In this document: piece after piece, positions 34,901 to 47,030 of the stretch
How positions within the stretch are numbered: the first letter of the stretch is position 1
How the letters are laid out: each line of letters begins with the position of its first letter
Assembly: GCA_002943765.1 (NCBI GenBank)
Contig: PQWQ01000006.1
Span: forward strand, 744,001 to 808,000
Origin: Psoroptes ovis
Lineage: Eukaryota; Arthropoda; Arachnida; Sarcoptiformes; Psoroptidae
Length of the DNA: 64,000 nt
Direction: 5' to 3'
The notes under the pieces: generated by a model
The model's database searches: none
What the model was told of the DNA's origin: nothing
Seen by the model: only the letters and a program-made list of their open reading frames with translations
Translations under genes and position numbers: made by a program

Positions 34901-37900
34901 ATTGATTGAAATAATTATTTATGTTTGGCCATGAAAAAACTGATGATGAAATAATAATAATGATGATGATAATAATTTATGAATATCAAATTTCAATTTT
35001 AAATTCTTATTTTACTCATTATTATCATCATCAATCTTTAAAATTGTTTGATATTTATAATTTTGATTTTGTTTGTCCGAAAAGTTTTCTACAGTCGAAA
35101 CAATGGAAATGCCGATTGAAAATCGGCAAAAACTTTCGGGACAACCCTTGAAACATTTTAGAATTTCTTGCTATTTTTTTCTCGCACCACCAGAAAAATA
35201 AATCATTAAAATTCTTATCGACAAAATTACAGTAGGACGATTTGGGTTTGGAGAAATTTTTTGTGGAAAAAAAGCGCAAAATCACTGTTTCTATATAATC
35301 ATCAAAGACACACCACTGGAAATTCATGTCTTGGAAATAAATTCCAAGAACAAAAAACTGAAAAACTAAAATTTAATTAAATGTTGAATAAAATTCACAA
35401 ATATTAATGGCTGTGATAAATCGGTCAATTTGTTTTTTGGATTTTTTTTGTCGAAAATTAATTAATGAAATCCTTGAATCATTTGAAAAATGTTTGTCCA
35501 TATACAATATTCATAAATCGTGTAAGACCATTTAGCCCAAAAAAATTACATAAAACATATGAATTTATGTTTCATGAAATTTTTTCCCCGAAATTCAATG
35601 AAATTATGGGACAAATAATTTTTGTTGGTCTTTTTATCATTGGATTGAATGTCATTTACTGTTTTCTTATCAGTAGAAAACCACAAATGTAATTTTTTTT
35701 TTTTTTTGGAAATGACGTCGTTGTTTAGTTGGTTAGTTGCTGGTGCCGTCGTTTCCGGCTTATTGTATGTTGGTTGGTCGGTAACAAAATGATTTTATTT
35801 TTTGTCATTAGGAATTTGGGAAAGATGCTGGAAATGAAATTGTGCCCAATAGCAAATTGATTAACACCATTATTGTTATTATTACTATTTATTCATTCAT
35901 TTATTTATGACACACGTTTAAAAATGCTTACAAAAATGCATTGTGAATATCATAATCCAATTTTTGATTATTTTTGTGTCGCACAAATTTTGATTGAAAA
36001 AATTCAGTCAAAATTCGGATGAAATTCTCCACTTCCGTCGAATGTAATTGAATTTTTTTTTTAATATTTGGGAAAACATTTGATTGAATAAATGTGAATG
36101 AAATATGAAATGAATCAAAAAATATGAAAATATATGAATTTGATACATTTTAGCGACATTTTTACTCACAAATCTCGAAAAAATGATTCAAGTATATCAA
36201 TTTACCCGCGTGTGTGCAATTCTGGGTAATATTCCAGTGAATTTTTTTAATTTACAACTTCATATCATTTTGCCTGATTTTTTTTGATAAAGAGTCTTCA
36301 TCATCATCATTACTTTTCATCTTTGTCTATCAAACTCTATATCTTTGATGATACGATTGAATTCTCAACGAAAAAAATTAACAAATAAACAAACCTGATA
36401 GACATTTTCAAGTATCTCAAGTGTAAAAAAATAGATCATTGAAGAAATTTGTAAATGTCACTTATATTTCATCTATTTATTTATTTATATTCAAAAATAT
36501 TTCTTCAATTCAAAATCACTGAAGCATCATTGTTTCACTCGAATACCTTTCATCATAATTCAGAATTGAAAACACTGAGAAAATTCAAGCAAAACAAAAT
36601 TCCTCTCATTTTACAAAGTTTGACATATTAAATACATCGCTAATCTTTGAATATCAGTTTTTTTCAATTTTGATGTTTATGAATAAACAGATGAAAATTA
36701 ATTGACAATTACAATATTGTGACATTGTTGTTATTGTTTTTTTTCAATATGTTTTGTTGTTACTTTAAATATTAATTCATGTATTCGTACAATTTTCTTC
36801 CTTTTTTGGCCGTAATCGACCGAGAATTCGCGGAATTTCGGTGGGGAATTGAATTTAAATTGAATGGAATTTCGGAGATAATATACAAAATGCATATGCT
36901 TTGAATGATGTAATTGATTTTCTGATTTATTTTTGCATTTTCGCATTAAATTTGCATTGTTTTCAAATCTACACATTCTCATTCTGGAATGTTCATGTGC
37001 TTTAAAAATCATCATTTTTGATTGTAAATTCAAAATGAATGATTACAAAATTCAAATTATCATTTTTGATGTTGAATTTGGAAAAAACAAAATGTTTAAT
37101 GTATTCACTGATTGATTCCAATTTGTAACAAATCCGCATTTTTCGATTTGACGAACATTTGAATAGATCATCATTGATCAATGAAATAAGAGGAAAAACG
37201 AGGAACAATCATCAATTATTATCATTATTTACTCATAGAAATTGTTCTGGAATTACAAACATCGTCTAAACAAAGATGGTCGAGAAGCAAAATTAATTTT
37301 ATTTCAAAAATTTTCAATTGATATTTGAAATTGATGGTCCCATTGATCAAAAAAATAATATTTGGATACTTTGCAATCATTGATTTCTTCTGTATTAGAA
37401 CATTTAAACATTCTCCGATTCATTCTTGCAATCATTCGCTCATTGATTCGTTTGTTTGTTCCAAAATTATTATATAAATACAAATGACACGTTTCTGACA
37501 TGCATCATCATTCATATAGATGGAAGAAAAAAAATTGAAAATTTCATACATTTTTTTCCGCAGCCAAAATCTCATATATTTCATATGAAAGAAAAGAATG
37601 AAAAATTATATTCTCTGCAATTGGCGTGCGTCATATTGCAGCCATCATCGTCATCATTATTTATAATATATTATTATTATTATTATTTGTATCATTCAAT
37701 GACAATACAATTTTCAACTTTGGAATTACATTCGAGTTGCAAATGGCTGAAATTAGATACTTCAAGAAGCTAGTGATGATAATAATAATAATAGTAATAA
37801 TAATCATCATCATAATCATAATAATAATAATGATGGTAACAAAAATTGAATGTCATATATTATATCATTAAATGATATTTTCTGATTCTTAAAAGTTATA

Positions 37901-40900
37901 AATACAAATAATAATGATTATGGTGATGATGTTGATGTTGATGATGGACAAATATTGTGTTGGAATACTACTATTTGTTATTTGGAGTTATTTGAAGTTT
38001 TTTGGTTCTTTTTGTGCGTAAAAATCAAATTTCACATTCAAAAATAATACAAATTCATTTTTTTAAATATCAAAAACAGTTATCATATTTCATTTTTTAG
38101 AATTTAGAAAAAAGGAAAAAAGATATAAAAAAATTCCAAAATTTTCCAATCACTACCATTAAATACAGAATGGATGGATAAAATATATTGAATTTTTGAA
38201 TTTGTGTGTGTGTGTAAAGAATTATCGAAGATTTTGATAAGTTGTTTCATATTATTATCATCAGTTTTTCTCTCAAAATTCATAATACAAAATAATAATC
38301 TGCTTAAGATTTAATATTTATTTTTTACTTTACAAGTTTTTATTTAACATTAGACATGTTAAACAAGTGTGTATCTGTAGAATGTTAGATATGATTTAAG
38401 AAAAAATCATAAATCAATCAAATCGATTATTGATTTTTGATTTTTCGTTGATTAAAGGCGATTTGAAAAAGTTTTATTTTCTCAAAAATATTTATTTTAT
38501 CGAAAATCATTCATTATTTTCAATTTAAAATCAATAAGTTTTCGAGCATGAAAAAAAGGGAATGCATATATTTCTATGATGATTTATATTAATAATATAT
38601 TTGAATAAGAAAAATTCAATTGATTCGTATTTTTTAATATGAAATTCCAGAGTTTTCGAATAAAAAATTTTGCAAATAATTGGCTTTAATTGAAAAATAG
38701 GAATAAAAATCAGAGGATGGATGAATGATTTGTCGGAATGAAATTATCAATTAATATCACATGTATCGGCCGAAAAAACGGCCAAAAGTGTTTCAAAAGC
38801 ATTTTAGCCATTCATTCAGCCAGCTAAGCTTATTCATTCATTGAATCATTTGATTCAAAATCATTTTTGCCAAACTCAAACAGAAAAAAAACAGCAAACA
38901 TTTTGAAATTTTCTCTGCTTCACACACTGAATGGATGAATAGATGAAAAATATTTTGCGTAAACTAAATTCAAATGAGAAAAACAAGTCAAAAGGAAAAT
39001 TATTTCCATTATTTTGTACACGCGCGCGTGTGTGTGTGTATTCATTCATATAATTCAAATGAGTGTGCATTTTGCAAACATCAATGAAGAATAATAACAA
39101 ATAACGAATAAATTCTTTGCCATAGAAAAGCAAAAGGCAAAAATCAAAAACAAAACTCTTGGCTGCAATTTATACTGTATGGTCGATAACCACACGGAAT
39201 GTTTGTGCTTGAGAAGAATGAAGAAAGAAAGAATGCAGAGAAAATCATTATTATAACATTTAAAGCTTTGATTTTGTTTTTTATATGAAACGTATTCGTA
39301 ACGATTATATAACGGAAGAATGCATGGAAAAATATGAGAAATATCTACAAAAACATCCTAACAAATAATACATGGAGTCTTATATTCCAAAATCAGATTC
39401 GTATATTCCAGAAGTCAAGGAAAAAGTCAGATATGTTCAAACTGCTGCTGCAGCAGCCATCAAAAATTATTTATAAAAACAGTATCCAACAAAAATAAAA
39501 ATGAAAAACGTATAATTGTTTTCTATGGGATCGATTTTCATTTTTATTATTATTAGTAGTTTACATTTTTTCAATATTTTCCGTTTTATATGACTATATA
39601 CTAATATCAATCGAAAAAATCTGTGCACCAAAAATACTATCTGATAGAGGGAATGATTGAGAAATAATGTGAAATATATGAAATGAAATTGAAAAATTAT
39701 TACCCCGAATAATCTGAGCAATAATAATAACAGTTGTAACAATCATATTTTTGTTTTTCAGATATCAAATATTGAATAACGAATACTACTAATAATAATG
39801 TTGAATATTGTAATATTGATAATAATAATAACAACAACAATAATAAATAATAGTTTGTTTTACGTTTGAATGATTTTTTGTTCTTTTTAGGCTCTGTTGT
39901 TTTGTCAAAAATTCATATATTCAACATGATTCAACCGATAAAAATAATATGAAATGGATCATCATATTTAATTTTCACTTCAATGGTCATAAGCATTTTT
40001 TCGATTCATTCATTCAAACGATAATAACAAACGATTATTATTCAATGTTGTTAGAGGCTAAATTTTTATATTTTAAATTATTATTATTTGCCAACATTAG
40101 AATATTCTTGGCAAAAGAAATTGAAAAAGGAATCAAATCAGATCATCAAACATTAGAAGTTTCTTGATCATTGAATTCATGATCAGAATCGATTTTTTGA
40201 ATTTCAGTATTCATTAAGTCATTGCTCAGTATAATTAATAACTGTGGCTAACAATAATGATTTGATACAAATGACAGAAACAGATCATATTTTAATAATC
40301 AATTTCTCTTGTTTGTTTGTGACTGTAATTGTGTATCAAATCATGAAATGATAATTATATACAATGTCTTACATTGTATGAGATTGGAAAGTCAAAAGTA
40401 AAAAATAAATATGGAGTATTTGAAATGAGAAATTGTAGTGATGTTTATGAGAGAATATGGGAAATTTTTCAATAAAACAAAATCAATCGATTACTTACCA
40501 GTACGAACTTGATAATACAATGCTTGTGCACAATCATAAATAATTTGCTCCAAATTCATTGGCTCATCACCGATATTGAAATTAAATTTTTGTTTCATTT
40601 CATTTGGATAAAAATAACGAAGAATCGGTTGCTGGCGATCATTTGAATCGACAATAAATTCAATACAAATATCGATTACACGTTGTAAAAATTCTTTGGT
40701 GGTTATTGCTGAATTTTCTTTGATTGGAAATATATCTACGATGTGTATGGATGATAAAAATAATGATAATTAATTCAAAACATTCGAATAATGATAATTT
40801 TCTTCATTCATTTTTTCTTGATGATCATCAATCGGCTTCAAGAAAATTCATTTCAAAGCTAATGAAATGTTTAATTGAAATTCATTGATTGATAACAAGA

Positions 40901-41281
40901 ATGGCAAACACTAGCCAAACTTCTAACATCACACACACATCAGTAACTATTGAATCGTTTAATGATAGCGAAAATCATTATATCTTTGACAAAAAAAATT
41001 TGTCTATTGAGAATTGAGTGTGTGTTTGGGGACCAAAAAATGTGTATTATCAAACATGAAAATGAAAATCAAATGATTTCCAAATGAACAATGTATCATC
41101 ATTATAAATGTTCGTAATTGAAAATAATTGATGACACACATAAATGTTCACAAATCATCACATTCAAAAAGCTAAATAATTGGAAATCAAAACTCATTTA
41201 TCATCACTTACCTGTATAGTAAGCATTGCTCAAATCGACCATTGCTTTGGTCGTCGATTTGATATCGTTACAATTTTGCAT
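31994..41281 (-). CDS. Gad1: Glutamate decarboxylase (GABA synthesis)
   Basis: Ten exons on the minus strand: 41281-41212, 40735-40499, 34218-34128, 34069-33963, 33802-33684, 33181-32930, 32863-32720, 32659-32460, 32382-32235 and 32167-31994. They sum to 1542 nt (513 residues), all in frame. The enzyme is a PLP-dependent group II decarboxylase making GABA from glutamate in neurons. Seen: FNQLSCGLDIVSLAGEWL, NTNMFTYEIAPVF, PGGAISNLYAV, HVDAAWGGG, and the PLP lysine 324 in SVTWNPHKLMG. The catalytic loop reads DVSYDTGDK with Tyr365, the residue that marks GAD; cysteine sulfinate decarboxylase lacks it. GTTVLGAFDP and CTCGTT are closer to CSAD/black, so some doubt on substrate remains. The N-terminus is shorter than in vertebrate GAD65/67. 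The second intron is 6.3 kb, against ~60 nt for most others. Confidence 0.93.
35465..35692 (+). CDS. Possible small single-pass membrane protein, nested antisense in the Gad1 intron
   Basis: A 75-codon single-exon ORF. The first ~45 residues are basic and aromatic (RVRPFSPKKLHKTYEF), then a 20-residue hydrophobic helix (QIIFVGLFIIGLNVIYCFLI) and a short basic tail SRKPQM. Codon choice resembles the genes around it more than the surrounding DNA. This layout recalls small inner-mitochondrial-membrane subunits, but I recognise no family. It lies on the strand opposite Gad1. It could still be a chance ORF in AT-rich DNA. Confidence 0.35.
   Translation: MKSLNHLKNVCPYTIFINRVRPFSPKKLHKTYEFMFHEIFSPKFNEIMGQIIFVGLFIIGLNVIYCFLISRKPQM
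39285..39476 (+). pseudogene. Coding-like fragment with an internal stop
   Basis: A 64-codon frame from ATG 39285 to TAA 39474-39476 is broken once, by TAA at 39366-39368 (codon 28). Both halves look protein-like: ITEECMEKYEKYLQKHPNK before the stop, and IPKSDSYIPEVKEKVRYV then QTAAAAAIKNYL after it. Local base content is richer in G/C than its flanks. The parent family is not recognised. It may be a dead gene copy or the remains of an exon; no splice site removes the stop. Confidence 0.35.
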
Positions 41282-44200
41282 TGTTTTATTGTTTGAATTA
41301 TTTGAATTGAAATTCAAATTTTTTCTTTTCAAATTATTTTGTTGAAAACTAAATCAACAACATCAGTAACAACATAACAATATGATTAAATCTATCGATG
41401 ATCAACTAAATAATAAAATTATATTAAGAATTCAACAATTTTAACAATTAATTTTGATTAATTATAACATTTGATTATTTGAACATTTTTGAATTTTTTG
41501 TTTTGAATTTTTTTTTTTTGTTAAAAATTTCAGCGTTTTCGAGGTTTATATATGGAGCTTATTTGCTCATTCAATATTCAATTGATTGTAAAATTGAATG
41601 AACATATTGTTCGCATCATATTTTTCTGGTTTGAAATTATTTTCTTTAAATATTTTCCATCTCCATCTTTATGTCATTTTATTTTATTTTCTTTATGGAA
41701 AATCGGAATCATTCGGACAGTATCAGTAATATTCATATTTCATTCATCTGCCAATGAAGGTCATTTTGGAATTTTATTTACCATTTTCTAGCTTCGTTGT
41801 TACGATTATTTCAAGTTTTTTTTTGATGTCAAATTTTTAAATGTTGCGCATACGCGCGCGCGTTTATGGGATGAAACCAAAAAAGAAAATATGCTGAATT
41901 ACTGCAAAGAATGAATGAATCCGAATTCCTTTGCTCCGTGATCATGGCACATGAAATCATTACGAAACGTTAAGTCAAGCCAAAATTCAGCATTGAAACA
42001 TACAAATGCAATATATATGAGGATATGACAATAAGGTTAGTTATTTTGGCATTTTGACATTTTTTTTTCACTGGTTCGACCAATCAAATTGTATGGAAAT
42101 GGTTCAAAAAGTTACGCCTTTCGTATGGTTTTTATACTTTACATTATTGAAATTGTTGGAAAGTTTTCTCTACGATCGTTGGAAAACATCTAGAACAATA
42201 TGCAGTGTTCGGCGCATCCAAATTGAATTCCAAATGGCCGAGAATTTCAAGAATTTATTAAATTTTTTTCTGGACCAAAATATCTTTGAAGCAAATGTTG
42301 CGTCAATCCATATTTTTCTTACGATGCAAAGTTTGACTTCCGATTGCTTTTCTTAGCATGATCTTGGCTGGAAAATGTTAAAGGTTCACCGAAGAAGATG
42401 GAGAAATAAAGAAGAAAGTGAAAAGAATTGAAGGCCGAATGTTGGCTTCACTGAATTATTTCTTTTTATATTCGGATGGTTTGGCTGCCGATAAAATGGC
42501 AAATGATGACGATGGTAATCAAGAATTTTAATCGAATATCGTTGAATATAATCAATTTTTCAATAATAATGCGCCATAATTTTGTTTATGATTCATTTGA
42601 ATCATTAATTTTTTGAAAGAAAAATTTTTCAAAAACAAAAAATGAATTTATGCTTACGAGCGACTTAGGCCAGAACTTCAGGGCCATGTTTTCTCGGGTT
42701 TCCATAATTTTTGAAGGCGATTTCCCCTAAAAAATGGGCTCAACTTTCTTGACTTTAAAATATTTCATTTTGATAAACTTTAACATTTGAAAATTGATGG
42801 AAAAAACATGATTATAATTATGAACTTTAAATGTTTCAAACAACATTTGGTGATTCAATGGTTGCTTTTTCCAATGATTTGCGTAAATTTTGCCTAAATT
42901 GAAAATGTCAGTGATTTCGCTGATGTCGATTAATTTCTTGTTGGTTTTTCAATTTTGATTTCATCATTATTCTTCTAAATAAAATTTTTAATTTCAACTC
43001 TGACGTCAATTTTTTTCTTTTTTGAATATTTGCATCATAATCATTTGCAATCTGTGGATCGATATTCACTTGACATCAAAATTACTAATTCAGTGATTTT
43101 AAGATTCAATTTTGCACAAATTGGGCGTATTTTTCCATTTTGCGTTGATTTTATTCAACTGAACTGTCATAAACATTTAATTAATGACATAATTTAAATT
43201 CAGTTCGGTAATAATTTTCGGATGCAAAGATGACTCCATTATCATTCAATAGTCATCAAACGTTGTTTTTATGGTAGAAAATAAAATGCAGATCATTTCG
43301 TTTTTATCTATTTTCTTCTGGAGAAAAAAATTTGCATTTTTCATCCGTAAACTAAGCTTAACTCAACAAACAACATCCAATTCAACAATCACTTTGAATT
43401 TAATGAGCATTTGATACGATAAGCTTACACGTATCGGTATCGTATCCATTCATCGTATTGATTCATCCATCCATCTTATCTGAACCTTATCGTTTAACTG
43501 AAATAATTTTTATTTTTTCAATTCATTATTTTATCTTTTATAATAATATAACAGGAATAAATAAGACAGATTGTTTTGTTTAAATATGTGGACAATTTAA
43601 TCCCACATTTTTTCTCAGTGATATTTTCTACAAATTGGTTTTCTTTTATTTGAATAGCTTTTAGCTTGAAAATGAACAGAGAATATGTCAAATAGAAGAT
43701 TGATTTTTCTCTTTGCGATGAGATTTTTGGAATGATTTTACATTATAATGGTAAGCACAGCGGTCAAATTCTAAGCAAACACTAATTAATAGCTGCATTG
43801 AATTCATCACTCGGACTAATCTTATCTATGATGAAACGAAAACTTAATGATTAATCAATTAATCGGGAAAAAAATTATTTATTCACATAAGAATTGAATG
43901 ATTGACATCGAATTCAATCAATGTTTTTTATTGTGTAATTTTTTTTCTAATTAATTACTTAATGCAGATAACTAATAAAACTTTGAATTGAAGATAGATT
44001 TTTCATGAAAAATTTTCAAATTTTTTTGAATACAAGAATAAACAAAACCTAAGTCGCTATCTGTTGGTCGTGATTGGAGATAAAATTTTGCTTTCATTTT
44101 TTTTGAACGTTGAAAATTTTCTTAATGGCGGGAGGCAAGGAGGGAGGTGCATTGGCTGATTTTTTTTCTTAGTGTCTATTTGCACTTCAATCAAACATCA

Positions 44201-44435
44201 TAAATTTTTTATAAACACAGAGACACACACAAACATTTTGGGCTACATGTCAAATCAGAGGGAATGATGAATCAAAGCTTTCACTTTATTTAATATTGTT
44301 GTTTGTATGCACTCATCATCGGTACAGTTGCTACCCGTAATTTTCAAAAATTGGACTTGACTTTTTTTCCTCGTTATTTGCAACGGTAAATTTGTTTGGC
44401 TTAATTCAACAATTATCTTTATTTGAAATCAGAAT
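41282..44435. other. Divergent region between Gad1 and the TMEM79-like gene
   Basis: 3.15 kb that should contain both promoters. Apart from a coding-like fragment at 42385-42531 and a CTCF-like motif at 44055-44067 I see no supported feature. A CG alternation (ACGCGCGCGCG) lies near 41852. Confidence 0.55.
42385..42531 (+). other. Coding-like fragment, 49 codons
   Basis: The frame FTEEDGEIKKKVKRIEGR.. NYFFLYSDGLAADKM.. ends at TAA 42529-42531 and is richer in G/C than its surroundings. An upstream frame (42054-42356) is open as well but hydrophobic and unconvincing. A possible acceptor (TTAAAG) precedes 42384. It may be a terminal exon or a gene relic; no family recognised. Confidence 0.2.
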
Positions 44436-44459
44436 TTGGATTATTATCATCAAAGAATA

Positions 44460-45176
44460 ATGTCTTCGACCAAAGCACCAATGACACGTATGCAAGGACG
44501 TAAAATGGCCGGTTCTAATCGCTCGATAACTGATGAAATTCCGCAAAAATATGCAATGATCAATGTTGTTATCAGTATGCTTATTTTTGCGGGAATAACA
44601 TTTTCATTTTTTAAATTTCATAAAATGATCATCCATACACCGAAAATGGTATCTGTTGTTGGTGAGTAATTATTTTTATTCTTGAGCGAATAGATATTAA
44701 ATTAGAAATTAATTCCAAATCATTTAGATCGTTTGGTGTATACATTAAAACTGCAGCCATATACATTGATACCTATGTATTTTTGCGTATTGAATGTAAT
44801 TAGGAATCGCATACAACATGGTGCCATTAATCCATTAAGTGGTCATGACGTTTACATCGAAAAATCTGTTAAAATATTGACAAATACATTCGAGCAAACA
44901 TTCATGAGTGTATTGGTACAATTAACACTGGCAGTTTATCTACATTCGGATTATATGTATTTTGTTCCATATTTGGTTTTTTGTTTTGTATCTGGCCGTA
45001 TTCTCTTCATAATTGGCTATTCAATTCATCCAAAATATCGTACATTCGGTTTCGTACTTTCACATAGCAGTACATCATTGGCGTTCTTTGTAACACTTGG
45101 TTATGCAACTGGTTTGCTTCGTTTATTCCATCATTCAGGATCAGCACATCATACTACAGGCAAATCTGAACTCTGA
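44460..45176 (+). CDS. TMEM79-like MAPEG-family membrane protein
   Basis: Two exons, 44460-44661 and 44728-45176, with a 66-nt intron; 216 residues from the ATG at 44460 (an in-frame ATG at 44436 would add 8). Four to five hydrophobic segments are seen: one in exon 1 (MINVVISMLIFAGITFSFF) and the rest in exon 2. The MAPEG-like core is NPLSGHDVYIEKSVKILTNT followed by FEQTFMSVLVQLTLAVYL. TMEM79/mattrin and related arthropod proteins share this core; MAPEG enzymes act on glutathione and eicosanoids, but TMEM79-type members have no settled activity. The Arg/Tyr residues of classical glutathione transferases were not clearly seen. The gene converges with the CDK gene; their stop codons are 210 nt apart. 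Confidence 0.82.
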
Positions 45177-45248
45177 ACAACATGAAAAGACAATTATTTG
45201 ATCAAACGATGCAGCTATGCTGTCTTATCAAAATTTTTATAAGGTTTA

Positions 45249-45254
45249 AATAAA
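45249..45254 (+). promoter_or_regulatory. Poly(A) signal of the TMEM79-like gene
   Basis: AATAAA 73 nt after the stop. The opposite-strand signal for the CDK gene (TTTATT on the plus strand) is at 45334-45339, so the two transcripts nearly meet here. Confidence 0.55.
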
Positions 45255-45386
45255 GCCAAAAATCATCGAATTATTCAATTCATTATTTTCCATTTAATAA
45301 CGAGCATTGATCGATTGTAATTCAAATATTTCATTTATTCTATTAAAAAAAAATTCTCATCAAATTCATATTTTCAAAATATAATT

Positions 45387-46413
45387 TCAAGATAAACGAT
45401 AATCTTTTGGCAAACATTGTGATATATCATTGAAATATTTATGATTCAATGCTTTTATAGCTGGAATACGCTGATTTGGATCATATATTAATAATTGGCC
45501 CAACAAATCAATGGCATTACTATCGAGATTCGTCAATAATAGTTCTAGATTTTGTTTTTTCCATTTTGGAAAATTTCTCTTATAATCACATAAATTTATA
45601 ACATCAGGCCAACAATTTTCATCTGGTGTACCTAATGTACGAAATATACGATATAATTGATCAATTTCACTATCACCCGAAAATAGCGGCTTCTTATTAG
45701 ACATCTCTGCCATTATGCAGCCAATACTCCAGATATCGATCGAAAAACCATAATATTGTGTTCCAAGCAAAATTTCTGGTGCACGATACCATAATGTTAC
45801 TACTTCATGTGTGTAGATACGCATCGGCATCATTATTGAACGGCCAAGTCCAAAGTCACCGATTTTAATATAGCCGCTCATATCAATTAAAAGGTTTTGT
45901 GGTTTCATATCACGATGTATGACTTGATTTTCATGACAATAAGATATGCCTTGCAATAATTGCCATACATAGCTTTTTATTAATTTAGATGGTAAGCCAT
46001 TGGTTGTGGTATTGTCTAATAATTTTTTCAGATCTTGATTTAAATACTCAAATACTAAATATAAATTATTATCGCTATGGATCACATCAATTAAACTGGA
46101 CAAGAAGAAAAATGAATACTTTCAAACAATTAAACATATTTAACCATACCTGACCACATTTTTATGTTTCAATGATTTTAATAATGATATTTCACGAATA
46201 GCTGTTGATGGAACACCTTCAGAATCACTTTGTTTGAATTAGATAACAAATCTTAATTAAAAATTTCACTGATCAAACTTACGAATTCAGCCGTATTTTT
46301 TTCAATGCAACCAATGAACCATTTTCACGATCAATCGCTTTGTAAACAATTCCATATGAGCCTTCACCGATTTTTTCAATTTTCTTATATGTTATATCGA
46401 TCAAGTGCGACAT
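45387..46413 (-). CDS. Cdk2: Cyclin-dependent kinase 1/2 (PSTAIRE type), CDK2-like
   Basis: Three exons: 46413-46283, 46227-46150 and 46095-45387, giving 305 residues. It is a core cell-cycle kinase activated by A/E/B cyclins. Seen: glycine loop GEGSYG (16-21) with the inhibitory Tyr20 and Ser in place of Thr14's equivalent, VALK lysine 38, perfect PSTAIRE (50-56), HRDMKPQN (130-137), DFG at 150-152 and T-loop Thr165 in YTHEVVTLWYRAPEILLG. LVFEYLNQDLKK and FRTLGTPDE favour CDK2 over CDK1; LIYDPNQRI and IDIWSIG look CDK1-like. Two positions nearly fixed in the family differ: HRDL is HRDM and DFGLAR is DFGLGR. All catalytic residues remain. Which of CDK1 or CDK2 it is needs a tree. Confidence 0.93.
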
Positions 46414-47030
46414 TTTTACCATTTGAAGTCAAAATAAAATATAAAAATTTAAATGCAAAACAAGCCAATGCTTGTTTGAACTAGCAAAGAAAAGAAATTT
46501 TCCCTCCAAATTTTCATAATGCAATGAACACTTTAATTAAATGACGTGACTCAAAAATGGCGCGAAAAATTTGAATTCAATAATTTTTATTACAATTTTT
46601 TTAACAATCGAAAATCATAAAATAATGATGAAAACAATTATTCAAAATTATTTATTTTAAAGATAATATAGGAAATATTCGATGAGAAGAAATATAATGA
46701 AAGAATGTTTATTATTTCCGCAAATGATGCATTTAATTATTGGCTCATTTCTTGGTCCAATTTAGAATATCGAATCAAAATCAATGAATTTATCTTTAGC
46801 ATTAAATCGGTGTATTTATTCATTTATTTATTGGATGGCACACTTTTGTAATAATGAAGAAAAATAAATAATCAAATTTGATGCAAAAATGTGAGTTTTT
46901 TCTCGAATGAAAAATTCAAATTATAAAAACAAAGGTCGATAGAATCACAATGTTTTATTTTGTTTTTGCATTTATTATTTTCTTTTCAAAATATTCACAA
47001 AATTTTTTTTCAATTATTGAAAATTTAATT
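46414..47030. other. Intergenic region: CDK promoter and CLASP 3' UTR
   Basis: 617 nt. The left part is the CDK1/2 promoter with E2F and CRE-like sites. The right part is the CLASP 3' UTR with poly(A) signals on the minus strand (TTTATT on the plus strand at 46954-46959 and near 46971). Confidence 0.6.
46542..46567 (-). promoter_or_regulatory. E2F site with adjacent CRE/AP-1-like site upstream of CDK1/2
   Basis: GCGCGAAA (46560-46567), a perfect match to the inverted E2F consensus GCGSSAAA, lies about 147 nt upstream of the start codon. TGACGTGACTCA (46542-46553), mixing CRE and AP-1 half-sites, lies just inside it. CDK1/2 promoters are established E2F targets in animals; activity here is inferred. 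Confidence 0.55.

Larger units (their letters stand above)
34219..40498. other. 6.3-kb intron of glutamate decarboxylase
   Basis: AT-rich intronic DNA with ATT/ATC runs (37780-37835), a CG/GT run (ACACGCGCGCGTGTGTGTG near 39018) and two possible coding islands described separately (35465-35692, 39285-39476). No transposon with clear ends was found. Confidence 0.65.

Noticed and set aside
39949..40167. 72-codon ORF with an upstream acceptor-like TTTTTAG
   Set aside because: Hydrophobic, Phe/Ile-rich, with no recognisable motif and no donor or partner exon; likely chance in AT-rich DNA.
42054..42356. 100-codon ORF
   Set aside because: No motif; composition is typical of AT-rich non-coding DNA despite its length.
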